From: Clostridiaceae bacterium | GTDB taxonomy: Bacteria > Bacillota > Clostridia > Saccharofermentanales > UBA5734 | DNA length: 11,946 nt | Assembly (NCBI GenBank): GCA_012511525.1 | Contig: JAAZFW010000175.1 | Location: 1 to 11,946 of the forward strand | Reading direction: 5' to 3' | Part shown: piece by piece, positions 7,082 to 11,946 of the stretch | Layout of the letters: each line of letters opens with the position of its first letter | Numbering within the stretch: position 1 is the stretch's first letter | Notes under the pieces: model-generated | Told to the model about the DNA's origin: nothing | Seen by the model: the letters and a program-made list of their open reading frames with translations, nothing else | The model's database searches: none | Position numbers and translations under genes: made by a program

Positions 7082-7130
7082 AACAGGGCGTTCCGCTTTA
7101 GCCAGAAGCGGGATGCCCTTGTTCCTGTTT
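7082..7130 (+). terminator. Strong hairpin with U-rich flank between secY and adk (possible attenuator)
   Basis: Bases 7086-7098 pair with 7106-7118 in 13 consecutive pairs (11 Watson-Crick, two G-U) around the seven-base loop 7099-7105. The helix can extend by A7085-U7119 and, after one bulged U (7120), by AAC 7082-7084 with GTT 7121-7123. The 3' flank at 7119-7130 has eight T in twelve bases but no clean run, so it resembles a weak intrinsic terminator or attenuator rather than a strong one. It ends right before the adk ribosome binding site at 7131-7136. The pairing is visible in the sequence; partial termination is inference. Confidence 0.5.
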
Positions 7131-7142
7131 AGGAGGCCAGTC

Positions 7143-7802
7143 ATGCAATTGATCCTGTTAGGCCCGCCAGGTTCCGGCAAAGGGACGCTGGCAGCCGACC
7201 TCGAACAGCTGTACGAGATTCCCCATATCTCCACCGGCGATATCTTCCGGCGGAATATCCGGGAAAAGACAGCATTGGGGCAGGAAGCAGAAACCTACAT
7301 CGACAGCGGGGCCCTGGTTCCGGACGCCCTGACGATCACGATGGTTGCCGACCGCCTCGAGCAAGACGACTGCAAGCGCGGCTTTTTGCTCGACGGGTTT
7401 CCGCGCACGATCGTTCAGGCAGACGCCCTGGCGCGCCTTAACGCCCTGCAGGACAAGCCCCTGACCGCCGTCCTGAACCTGATCGTCCGCGACGAGACCA
7501 TTCTGAAGCGGCTTTCCGGCCGGCGCATGTGCCCCCGGTGCGGCCGCGGCTACAACATCCATTCGCAAAAGCCGCGCGCCGCGGGGATCTGCGACGATTG
7601 CCAGGTGACCCTGGTCCAGCGCGCCGACGACAAGGAGGAGACGATTCTCAAGCGTTTGCAAACTTACAAGGAGCAGACAGAGCCCCTGATCGCTTATTAC
7701 CGCGAGCGCGGCCTGCTGATCGATGCCGATAACGAGGGCACCATCGAAGCTTGCTTCCAAACGGTCCGCCAGTTGCTCGATGACCGGCTCGGCCGGGCAT
7801 GA
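7143..7802 (+). CDS. adk: Adenylate kinase
   Basis: This encodes 219 residues, the long-lid form. It catalyses AMP + ATP to 2 ADP in the cytoplasm and keeps adenylate pools balanced. The P-loop GPPGSGKGT is at residues 7-15, the AMP-binding HISTGDIFR at 28-36, FLLDGFPRT at 81-89, and the lid holds four cysteines C130, C133, C150 and C153 that should bind zinc as in Gram-positive enzymes. Catalytic arginines are visible at R88, R123, R160 and R171. One oddity: the residue after the P-loop, usually glutamine (GKGTQ), is leucine here. An in-frame ATG at 7113 lies inside the secY-adk hairpin; AGGAGG at 7131-7136 and family alignment support ATG 7143. The stop overlaps an ATG upstream of map. Confidence 0.98.
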   Translation: MQLILLGPPGSGKGTLAADLEQLYEIPHISTGDIFRRNIREKTALGQEAETYIDSGALVPDALTITMVADRLEQDDCKRGFLLDGFPRTIVQADALARLNALQDKPLTAVLNLIVRDETILKRLSGRRMCPRCGRGYNIHSQKPRAAGICDDCQVTLVQRADDKEETILKRLQTYKEQTEPLIAYYRERGLLIDADNEGTIEACFQTVRQLLDDRLGRA

Positions 7803-7816
7803 CAGGAGCGGGACCC

Positions 7817-8590
7817 ATGGTACACATCAAATCAGCCCATGAGATCGAGAAGATGGCCGAGGCCGGCCGTATTGTCGCATCTGTCCTGTTGGCTGTCAGC
7901 CGGCAGGTCCGACCCGGTATCAGCACCGCCGACCTGGACGCCACCGCCAGAGATTTGATCGCCCAATCAGGCGGAGTCCCCTCGTTTTTAGGCTATGGCC
8001 AGCCACCGTTCCCGGCGGCGATTTGCGCCTCCATAGACGCGGAAGTGGTCCACGGCATTCCCAGCCCGAAACGTATCCTTCGGGAAGGCAGCATCATATC
8101 CGTCGATGTCGGCGTCTGCCTGGACGGCTACCACGCCGACGCAGCCAGGACCTTCGCGGTCGGTCAGATCAGCCCGGAGGTTGACCGTCTCGTCCAGGTG
8201 ACGCGCGAAAGCTTCTGGAAAGGTCTGGCGCAGGCATTGCCCGGCCATCGTCTGGGCGACCTGTCTGCCGCTGTACAGACCCACGCTGAAAAACACGGCT
8301 ACGGCGTCGTTCGCGAATTGACCGGGCACGGCATCGGCCGCAATCTGCACGAAGAGCCTGACCTGCCGAATTTCGGCCGGGCCGGGCACGGGCTGCGCCT
8401 GGAAGCCGGAATGGTTCTTGCCATGGAGCCGATGATCAACCTCGGCACACGCCGGGTTCTCATGCTCGAGGACGGCTGGACCATCGTCACGGCAGACGGT
8501 CGCCCGTCGGCCCATTACGAGAACACCTTTGCCGTGACCGACAACGGCCCGCTGGTTTTGACCGCCTGGCAGGGGGAAGAAACGGCATGA
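7817..8590 (+). CDS. map: Methionine aminopeptidase, type I
   Basis: This encodes 257 residues. It removes the initiator methionine from nascent proteins at the ribosome. Read from this start, the two-metal ligands fall at D97, D108, H171, E204 and E235, the same numbers as in the E. coli enzyme, with the catalytic histidines H79 and H178 also present (VVHG, TGHGIG, LAMEP and AHYENT motifs). The start MVHIKSAHEIEKMAEAG fits the family. An earlier ATG at 7799 overlaps the adk stop and would add six residues (MTGAGP), but AGGAG at 7804-7808, eight bases before ATG 7817, and conservation favour the later codon. It has no N-terminal zinc-finger extension. The stop overlaps the next start as ATGA. 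Confidence 0.97.
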   Translation: MVHIKSAHEIEKMAEAGRIVASVLLAVSRQVRPGISTADLDATARDLIAQSGGVPSFLGYGQPPFPAAICASIDAEVVHGIPSPKRILREGSIISVDVGVCLDGYHADAARTFAVGQISPEVDRLVQVTRESFWKGLAQALPGHRLGDLSAAVQTHAEKHGYGVVRELTGHGIGRNLHEEPDLPNFGRAGHGLRLEAGMVLAMEPMINLGTRRVLMLEDGWTIVTADGRPSAHYENTFAVTDNGPLVLTAWQGEETA

Positions 8591-8910
8591 TCCAGTTTAC
8601 GCACGATATCCGGCCGGGCATGGTGGTCCGTTCCGTGGCCGGCCATGACAAGAGCCGCTGTTTTTTGGTCATGAGCGTCGATGCAAAGTGGGTTTGGCTG
8701 TGCGACGGCTCGGCCAGACCTGTCGGGAAACAAAAAAAGAAGAATGTCCGCCATGTCCGGATCGTCAATCCGGCTGAGGAGACCGGATTTTTGGACGGCC
8801 TGGGCAAACTGGGCGATAACGGACAGAAGAATGCCCGGATCCGCCAGTTGCTAGCCCCATATAACCCGAAGCACCCCGTGTTTGTTGACCGTAACGAAGG
8901 AGGAACGTGA
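8587..8910 (+). CDS. KOW-domain RNA-binding protein (YbzG / L14e-like)
   Basis: This encodes 107 residues. A KOW-like region spans about residues 7-60 (DIRPGMVVRSVAGHDKSRCFLV, then WVWLCDGSARPVGKQKKKNVRHVRIV), resembling the start of eukaryotic/archaeal L14e and the Bacillota gene named ybzG in B. subtilis, which sits at the same place between map and infA. The lysine run KQKKKN is a likely RNA contact. The C-terminal part (KNARIRQLLAPYNP) is charged and less conserved. The exact function is not established; position and fold suggest a ribosome- or RNA-associated role, which is inference. ATG overlaps the map stop (ATGA), and the upstream AGGGGG at 8571-8576 is a poor site, so coupled translation is likely. 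Its stop is directly adjacent to the infA start. Confidence 0.9.
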   Translation: MIQFTHDIRPGMVVRSVAGHDKSRCFLVMSVDAKWVWLCDGSARPVGKQKKKNVRHVRIVNPAEETGFLDGLGKLGDNGQKNARIRQLLAPYNPKHPVFVDRNEGGT

Positions 8911-9129
8911 ATGTCCAAGGAAGACACCATAGAAGTCGAAGGCATCGTGACCGATACGCTGCCCAACGCAGTTTTCAAAGTCCGGTTGGAAAACGGCCAT
9001 GAAATCACCGCGCATATTTCTGGCAAACTCCGCCAGAACTACATCAAGATCCTGACCGGAGACCGTGTCACGATCGAACTGTCGCCCTATGACCTGACCC
9101 GTGGTCGGATCACCTGGCGTGCCAAATAG
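8911..9129 (+). CDS. infA: Translation initiation factor IF-1
   Basis: This encodes 72 residues, the normal length. Almost every conserved IF-1 block is present: MSKEDTIEVEGIV, LPNAVFKVRLENGHEITAHISGKLR, and the ending GDRVTIELSPYDLTRGRITWR. The OB-fold protein binds the A site of the 30S subunit during initiation and stimulates IF-2 and IF-3. AAGGAGG at 8897-8903, inside the end of the KOW gene (codons for NEGG), lies seven bases before ATG, and the start follows the preceding TGA without a gap. The 110 bases after infA contain a promoter-like sequence, so infA is probably the last gene of the secY-adk-map transcription block although read-through into rpmJ is expected. Confidence 0.99.
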   Translation: MSKEDTIEVEGIVTDTLPNAVFKVRLENGHEITAHISGKLRQNYIKILTGDRVTIELSPYDLTRGRITWRAK

Positions 9130-9146
9130 GGCGCAGAAAAAAGAAC

Positions 9147-9174
9147 TTGATTTTATCGCTGAATCTGGTACAAT
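9147..9174 (+). promoter_or_regulatory. Likely sigma-A promoter with extended -10, upstream of rpmJ
   Basis: TTGATT at 9147-9152 (four of six matches to the -35 consensus) is separated by 16 bases from TACAAT at 9169-9174 (five of six matches to the -10 consensus). The -10 is preceded by TGG (9166-9168), giving the TGn extended motif. The surrounding 9135-9180 is clearly more AT-rich than the rest of the window. Transcription would begin near 9181 and give a leader of about 60 bases before rpmJ. It would drive rpmJ-rpsM-rpsK-rpsD-rpoA-rplQ, letting the alpha operon be expressed apart from the upstream genes. This is a sequence match only. Confidence 0.65.
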
Positions 9175-9186
9175 ATTTTAGCATGC

Positions 9187-9220
9187 GCCGTTTTGTCTTG
9201 CTCGAGAGAGCGGCATCGGC
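9187..9220 (+). promoter_or_regulatory. Small stem-loop in the rpmJ leader
   Basis: GCTC at 9200-9203 pairs with GAGC at 9208-9211 around a GAGA tetraloop of the stable GNRA class, with two more U-G wobbles possible (9198-9199 with 9212-9213). Outside it, GCCG at 9187-9190 can pair with CGGC at 9217-9220. It lies wholly within the predicted leader of the promoter at 9147-9174 and ends a few bases before the rpmJ ribosome binding site. The helices are short and may be chance. Confidence 0.3.
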
Positions 9221-9239
9221 ACAAGAGGAGGATAAGACC

Positions 9240-9353
9240 ATGAAGGTAAGACCGTCCGTAAAACCGATTTGTGAGAAGTGCAAGATCATCCGTCGCAAGG
9301 GCCATGTCATGGTGATTTGCCCGGATCCGAAGCACAAGCAGAAACAAGGCTGA
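9240..9353 (+). CDS. rpmJ: 50S ribosomal protein L36, zinc form
   Basis: This encodes 37 residues, the standard length. The sequence opens MKVRPSVKPICEKCKIIRRK and carries the zinc ligands C11, C14, C27 and H32 (CEKC, then VICPDPKH), so it is the cysteine-containing zinc-binding form. L36 is the smallest ribosomal protein and helps fold 23S rRNA near the GTPase-associated region. GAGGAGG at 9225-9231, eight bases before ATG, sets the start; the frame is open further upstream but that part is leader sequence. Placed between infA and rpsM, as in Bacillota generally. It is followed by a 126-base spacer with structured sequence, the longest gap in the window. Confidence 0.98.
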   Translation: MKVRPSVKPICEKCKIIRRKGHVMVICPDPKHKQKQG

Positions 9354-9374
9354 CCAACAGCCTTCTTCAGCTAC

Positions 9375-9431
9375 GCACGGCGCAGGGGTGCGGCTGCTCT
9401 GGCCCAAAGGCCGGACAATACCCCTACGTGT
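9375..9431 (+). promoter_or_regulatory. Nested three-helix RNA element upstream of rpsM (candidate leader)
   Basis: Three nested helices can be drawn. The innermost pairs 9398-9404 with 9409-9415 (seven pairs, one G-U) around a CAAA loop. The middle one pairs AGGGGT at 9384-9389 with ACCCCT at 9420-9425. The outer one pairs CACG at 9376-9379 with CGTG at 9427-9430, plus a G-U at 9375/9431. No U-tract follows, so it is not an obvious terminator. It stands between rpmJ and rpsM in the same operon as rpsD, the place where E. coli has an S4-binding pseudoknot. A regulatory role is inference; no known family is recognised. Confidence 0.5.
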
Positions 9432-9444
9432 TGAAGATAGAGAA

Positions 9445-9467
9445 CCATTTGACCCGTTGTACGATGG
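9445..9467 (+). promoter_or_regulatory. Possible Shine-Dalgarno-masking hairpin before rpsM
   Basis: CCAT at 9445-9448 can pair with ATGG at 9464-9467, and CGT at 9455-9457 with ACG at 9461-9463, leaving a six-base bulge on the 5' side and a three-base loop. The 3' arm overlaps the first bases of the rpsM ribosome binding site GGAGGTG (9466-9472), so the fold would partly cover it. It is short and rests on base pairing by eye alone. Confidence 0.3.
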
Positions 9468-9479
9468 AGGTGCAAACTG

Positions 9480-9848
9480 ATGGCACGAATTGCCGGAGTG
9501 GATCTGCCCAATGAGAAGCGCATAGAAATCGCGCTTTGCTACATCTATGGTATCGGCAGAACCCTGTCCAACAAAATTCTGGCTGCCTGCGGCGTGAATC
9601 CTGATACACGCGCAAAGGATCTGAGCGAAGACGATATCTCAAAGATCAGGGATACAATCGAAAACGGCTACATGGTCGAAGGTGACCTGAGAAGGAACAT
9701 CGCCATGAACATCAAGCGCCTGACGGAAATCGGCTGCTATCGCGGCCGCCGTCACAGGACCGGTTTGCCGGTTCGCGGACAGCGCACCAAGACCAACGCC
9801 CGCACCCGCAAGGGACCCAAGCGCACCATTGCAGGCAAGCGGAAATAA
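9480..9848 (+). CDS. rpsM: 30S ribosomal protein S13
   Basis: This encodes 122 residues, a usual S13 length. MARIAGVDLPNEKRIEIALC is the family start, followed by the helix-two-turns-helix region YIYGIGRTLSNKIL, the LRRNIAMNIKRLTEIGCYRG block and the basic tail RTKTNARTRKGPKRTIAGK that reaches P-site tRNA. S13 lies in the head of the 30S subunit and forms intersubunit bridges to L5 and 23S rRNA. GGAGGTG at 9466-9472 precedes ATG by seven bases. In E. coli this gene's start is the target of S4 repression; here the 126-base upstream spacer contains different but substantial structure. It is followed by rpsK after 12 bases. Confidence 0.98.
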   Translation: MARIAGVDLPNEKRIEIALCYIYGIGRTLSNKILAACGVNPDTRAKDLSEDDISKIRDTIENGYMVEGDLRRNIAMNIKRLTEIGCYRGRRHRTGLPVRGQRTKTNARTRKGPKRTIAGKRK

Positions 9849-9860
9849 GGAGGCAACAGC

Positions 9861-10265
9861 ATGGCTAAAGCGACAGCAAAAAAGGCCGCTGCACGGCCCA
9901 AGAGAAGAGAACGCAAGAATATCGACCGCGGTGCGGCGCATATTCACTCTTCTTTCAACAATACGATCGTCACGATCGCCGATCCGGCCGGCAATGCGAT
10001 TGCCTGGGCCAGCGCCGGCGGTATGGGCATGAAAGGTTCCCGCAAGGGGACGCCATTTGCCGCCCAGATGGCCGCCGAGTCGGCAGCCAAGACGGCAATC
10101 GACCACGGGATGCGCACGGTTGAAGTGTTCGTCAAGGGACCCGGAGCCGGCCGTGAAGCCGCGATTCGTTCTCTGCAGGCTGCAGGCCTGGACGTGACCC
10201 TGATCAAGGACGTGACCCCGATTCCACACAATGGCTGCAGGCCGCCAAAGAGAAGAAGAGTCTGA
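9861..10265 (+). CDS. rpsK: 30S ribosomal protein S11
   Basis: This encodes 134 residues. After a lysine- and alanine-rich N-terminal tail (about residues 1-20) come the conserved GAAHIHSSFNNTIVTIADPAG strand segment, WASAGGMGMKGSRKGTPFAAQ, VFVKGPGAGREAAIRSLQAAG, and the ending TPIPHNGCRPPKRRRV; the asparagine before GCR (N124) is the position that is isomerised in E. coli. S11 binds the platform of the 30S subunit near the 3' end of 16S rRNA and the mRNA Shine-Dalgarno helix. AAGGAGG at 9847-9853, overlapping the rpsM stop, is seven bases before ATG. One segment listed here is slightly shortened by eye; identity is not in doubt. Confidence 0.98.
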   Translation: MAKATAKKAAARPKRRERKNIDRGAAHIHSSFNNTIVTIADPAGNAIAWASAGGMGMKGSRKGTPFAAQMAAESAAKTAIDHGMRTVEVFVKGPGAGREAAIRSLQAAGLDVTLIKDVTPIPHNGCRPPKRRRV

Positions 10266-10282
10266 TTCCGGAGGTGTAAAGC

Positions 10283-10897
10283 ATGGCCAGATATACAGAA
10301 GCAGCATGCAGGCTTTGCCGCAGGGAAGGCGAAAAGCTTTTCCTCAAGGGCCAGCGTTGCTATACAGGGAAATGTGCCATTGCCAGAAGGAGCTTTGCTC
10401 CCGGCCAGCATGGACAAGGAAGAAAAAAGGTATCTGAATACGGCACGCAGCTGCGTGAGAAACAGAAGACCAAGCGTTTTTACGGTGTTTTGGAAAAACA
10501 GTTCCATAACACGTTCGAAAAAGCGTCCCGGATGAAGGGCAAGAGCGGCGAGAATCTGCTCCAGATGCTCGAGCTTCGCCTGGACAACATTGTCTACCGG
10601 CTCGGACTGGCGTCTTCGCGCGCCGAGGCCCGTCAGCTGGTGACCCACGGGCATTTCACCGTGAATGGCAAGAAGGTCAACATACCTTCTTACATCACCA
10701 AGGCCAATGATGTCATCACTGTCAGGGAAAGCTCGCGCAAGTCGCCCAAGTTCCAGGACCTGGCCAACCGTTCGGTTCCGGCCTGGCTCTCATTCAATGC
10801 TGACGCGCTCAGTGGTACGGTGGTCCAGCTTCCTGCCCGTGCCGATGTCGACATCGAGGTCAAGGAAACCCTCATTGTCGAGCTGTACTCCAAGTGA
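10283..10897 (+). CDS. rpsD: 30S ribosomal protein S4, zinc form
   Basis: This encodes 204 residues. Cysteines C9, C12, C26 and C31 match the zinc ligands of Thermus thermophilus S4, so this is the zinc-containing form. RRSFAPGQHG follows, and the S4 RNA-binding domain runs from about residue 94 to 155 (MLELRLDNIVYRLGLASSRA, then TVNGKKVNIPSYI). S4 starts assembly of the 16S 5' domain and, with S3 and S5, forms the mRNA entry helicase site. In E. coli it is also the repressor of the alpha operon. Its presence inside the operon (between rpsK and rpoA) fits Clostridia-like gene order. GGAGGTG at 10270-10276 is six bases before ATG. Confidence 0.98.
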   Translation: MARYTEAACRLCRREGEKLFLKGQRCYTGKCAIARRSFAPGQHGQGRKKVSEYGTQLREKQKTKRFYGVLEKQFHNTFEKASRMKGKSGENLLQMLELRLDNIVYRLGLASSRAEARQLVTHGHFTVNGKKVNIPSYITKANDVITVRESSRKSPKFQDLANRSVPAWLSFNADALSGTVVQLPARADVDIEVKETLIVELYSK

Positions 10898-10942
10898 TCT
10901 GCGGTTTGATTGCATGGCCCAGGCGCAAAAAGGAGGAAAAAG

Positions 10943-11896
10943 ATGATTGAAATCAAGAAGCCGATGATCGAATGCGTTGATCGTCAGGATGATGGTTCGT
11001 ATGGTAAGTTTGTCGTTGAGCCGCTGGAACGCGGTTTCGGCATAACCCTGGGCAATTCGCTCAGGCGTGTTTTGTTGTCATCGCTTCCGGGCGCTGCCGT
11101 GACGGCAATCCGGGTTGACGGCGTCTACCACGAATTTTCAACCATCAAGGGCGTGATCGAGGATCTGACAGAGATCATCCTCAACGTCAAAGGCATCCGG
11201 GACAAGTTACATGTCGACGGACCGAAGACCGTTTACATCAGCACCGACGAGGGACGTACAGGTGTTGTTACCGCCGGGGACATCGTTCGCGACGAAGAAG
11301 TCGAGATCATGAACCCGGATCATCCGATCGCGACCCTGAACGGCGACGGCCGCCTCTTCATGGAACTGACACTCAACAAAGGCCGCGGCTACAACACGGC
11401 TGAGCGCAACAAGTGGTCCAACCAGCCCATCGGCGTGATCCCGATCGACGCGATCTTCACGCCGGTCACCAAGGTTAATTTCTCGGTTGAGAACACCCGT
11501 GTCGGCCAGTTTACCGACTACGACAGGCTGACGCTTGAGATTTGGACGGACGCAACCACGGAAGTCGCCGCCGCCCTGAGCGCGGGCGCCGCGATCCTGG
11601 ACGACCATCTCAGCTTGTTTATGGCCCTGGCTGAAACCAGCGATGGAACCGGATTTACCAAACCCGATAAGCCCACGGACAAAAGCAAGCCTTTGGACAT
11701 CATGATCGAGGATCTCGACTTTTCAGTCCGCACCTACAATTGCCTCAAGCGCGCCGGCATCAACACGATCGGCGACCTGGTGGCGCGGAGTGAAGAGGAC
11801 ATGATGAAAGTGCGCAACCTGGGGAAAAAGTCCCTGGAAGAAGTTATTCAAAAACTAGAAGAAATGGGTCTGTCGCTGGCTGCTCACGAAGAGTGA
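10943..11896 (+). CDS. rpoA: DNA-directed RNA polymerase subunit alpha
   Basis: This encodes 317 residues, within the normal range. The N-terminal domain (about 1-228) has VVEPLERGFGITLGNSLRRV, which forms the dimer and beta/beta' contact surface, and ENTRVGQFTDYDRLTLEIWT. A flexible acidic/proline-containing linker spans about 231-250. The C-terminal domain (about 254-312) has two helix-hairpin-helix elements: R263 and N266 in SVRTYNCLK and G294/K296 in NLGKKSL correspond to the E. coli residues that contact UP-element DNA. AAGGAGG at 10930-10936, six bases before ATG 10943, sets the start; the frame is open upstream to 10910 but that extension is not conserved. rplQ follows after 37 bases. 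Confidence 0.99.
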   Translation: MIEIKKPMIECVDRQDDGSYGKFVVEPLERGFGITLGNSLRRVLLSSLPGAAVTAIRVDGVYHEFSTIKGVIEDLTEIILNVKGIRDKLHVDGPKTVYISTDEGRTGVVTAGDIVRDEEVEIMNPDHPIATLNGDGRLFMELTLNKGRGYNTAERNKWSNQPIGVIPIDAIFTPVTKVNFSVENTRVGQFTDYDRLTLEIWTDATTEVAAALSAGAAILDDHLSLFMALAETSDGTGFTKPDKPTDKSKPLDIMIEDLDFSVRTYNCLKRAGINTIGDLVARSEEDMMKVRNLGKKSLEEVIQKLEEMGLSLAAHEE

Positions 11897-11933
11897 GCGC
11901 GCGCGGAACCTGAGCAGTTAGGAGGTATCTTAC

Positions 11934-11946
11934 ATGCCTGCACAGA
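11934..11946 (+). CDS. rplQ: Ribosomal protein L17 (5' end only)
   Basis: Only the first four codons (MPAQ) and one base are in the window. The call rests on position: rplQ follows rpoA in nearly all bacteria, and AGGAGG at 11920-11925, eight bases before ATG 11934, shows that a gene begins here. The visible residues are too few to confirm L17 by themselves. Confidence 0.8.

Noticed and set aside
6013..7083. Long minus-strand open frame (356 codons) opposite secY
   Set aside because: It is the antisense shadow of secY in GC-rich sequence, rich in D, H, R and Q with no recognisable domain, and has no ribosome binding site. The plus-strand SecY motifs are unambiguous.
7113..7142. Ten-codon N-terminal extension of adenylate kinase from ATG 7113
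   Set aside because: The ATG lies in the 3' arm of a strong hairpin without an upstream ribosome binding site, and the extension is not typical of the family; AGGAGG at 7131-7136 serves ATG 7143.
7799..7816. Earlier map start at ATG 7799 overlapping the adk stop
   Set aside because: It adds MTGAGP, which is not conserved. AGGAG at 7804-7808 fits ATG 7817, and only the later start gives the metal-ligand numbering of the E. coli enzyme. Coupled initiation at 7799 is not fully excluded.
9398..9415. GC-rich hairpin before rpsM as an intrinsic terminator
   Set aside because: The bases after it (CAATACCCC) contain no U-run, and the essential rpsM-rpoA genes lie directly downstream.
9431..9463. 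TTGAAG at 9431 as a second -35 box upstream of rpsM
   Set aside because: No acceptable -10 hexamer is found 16-18 bases downstream; that region is GC-rich.
9639..10307. Minus-strand open frame (222 codons) opposite rpsM and rpsK
   Set aside because: It spans two real genes and their spacer on the other strand, has low-complexity composition and no family resemblance.
1..11946. Novel defence system, mobile element or transferred island
   Set aside because: Every gene belongs to the conserved S10-spc-alpha cluster in normal order and composition, with no transposase, integrase, repeats or atypical genes.

Overview
This window is a continuous, plus-strand run of the bacterial S10-spc-alpha ribosomal protein supercluster, from the last codons of rplV (L22) to the first codons of rplQ (L17). 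It holds 24 protein genes (22 complete, one partial at each edge) with very short or overlapping junctions and strong AAGGAGG-type ribosome binding sites. I see no tRNA, rRNA, CRISPR array, insertion sequence or foreign insertion, and no gene on the minus strand. No stretch longer than 300 bases lacks a gene.

The source is most likely a GC-rich member of Bacillota outside Bacilli (Clostridia or a related class). Evidence for this is the KOW-domain gene of the YbzG type between map and infA, the zinc form of S14, the four-cysteine lid of adenylate kinase, and rpsD lying inside the alpha operon between rpsK and rpoA (in Bacillus subtilis rpsD is elsewhere). I cannot name a genus from the sequence alone.

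Layout: (1) 1-1639, end of the S10 operon: rplV', rpsC, rplP, rpmC, rpsQ. (2) 1665-7065, the spc operon: rplN, rplX, rplE, rpsN, rpsH, rplF, rplR, rpsE, rpmD, rplO, secY. (3) 7143-9129, an intermediate block: adk, map, a KOW-domain gene, infA. (4) 9240-11946, the alpha operon: rpmJ, rpsM, rpsK, rpsD, rpoA, rplQ'. Together they build both ribosomal subunits (proteins near the decoding centre, exit tunnel and 5S rRNA), the Sec channel, the enzyme that trims the N-terminal methionine, IF-1, adenylate kinase and the RNA polymerase alpha subunit.

The genes are ordinary. What deserves attention is in four spacers that are longer than the rest and hold structure: a nested inverted repeat between rpsH and rplF; a long GC-rich hairpin with a U-rich 3' flank between secY and adk; an extended -10 promoter upstream of rpmJ; and a nested three-helix element plus a possible Shine-Dalgarno-masking hairpin in the spacer before rpsM. 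The last is positioned where E. coli has its S4-binding alpha-operon element, and could be a separate autoregulatory leader. All pairings were found by eye, without folding software or alignment.
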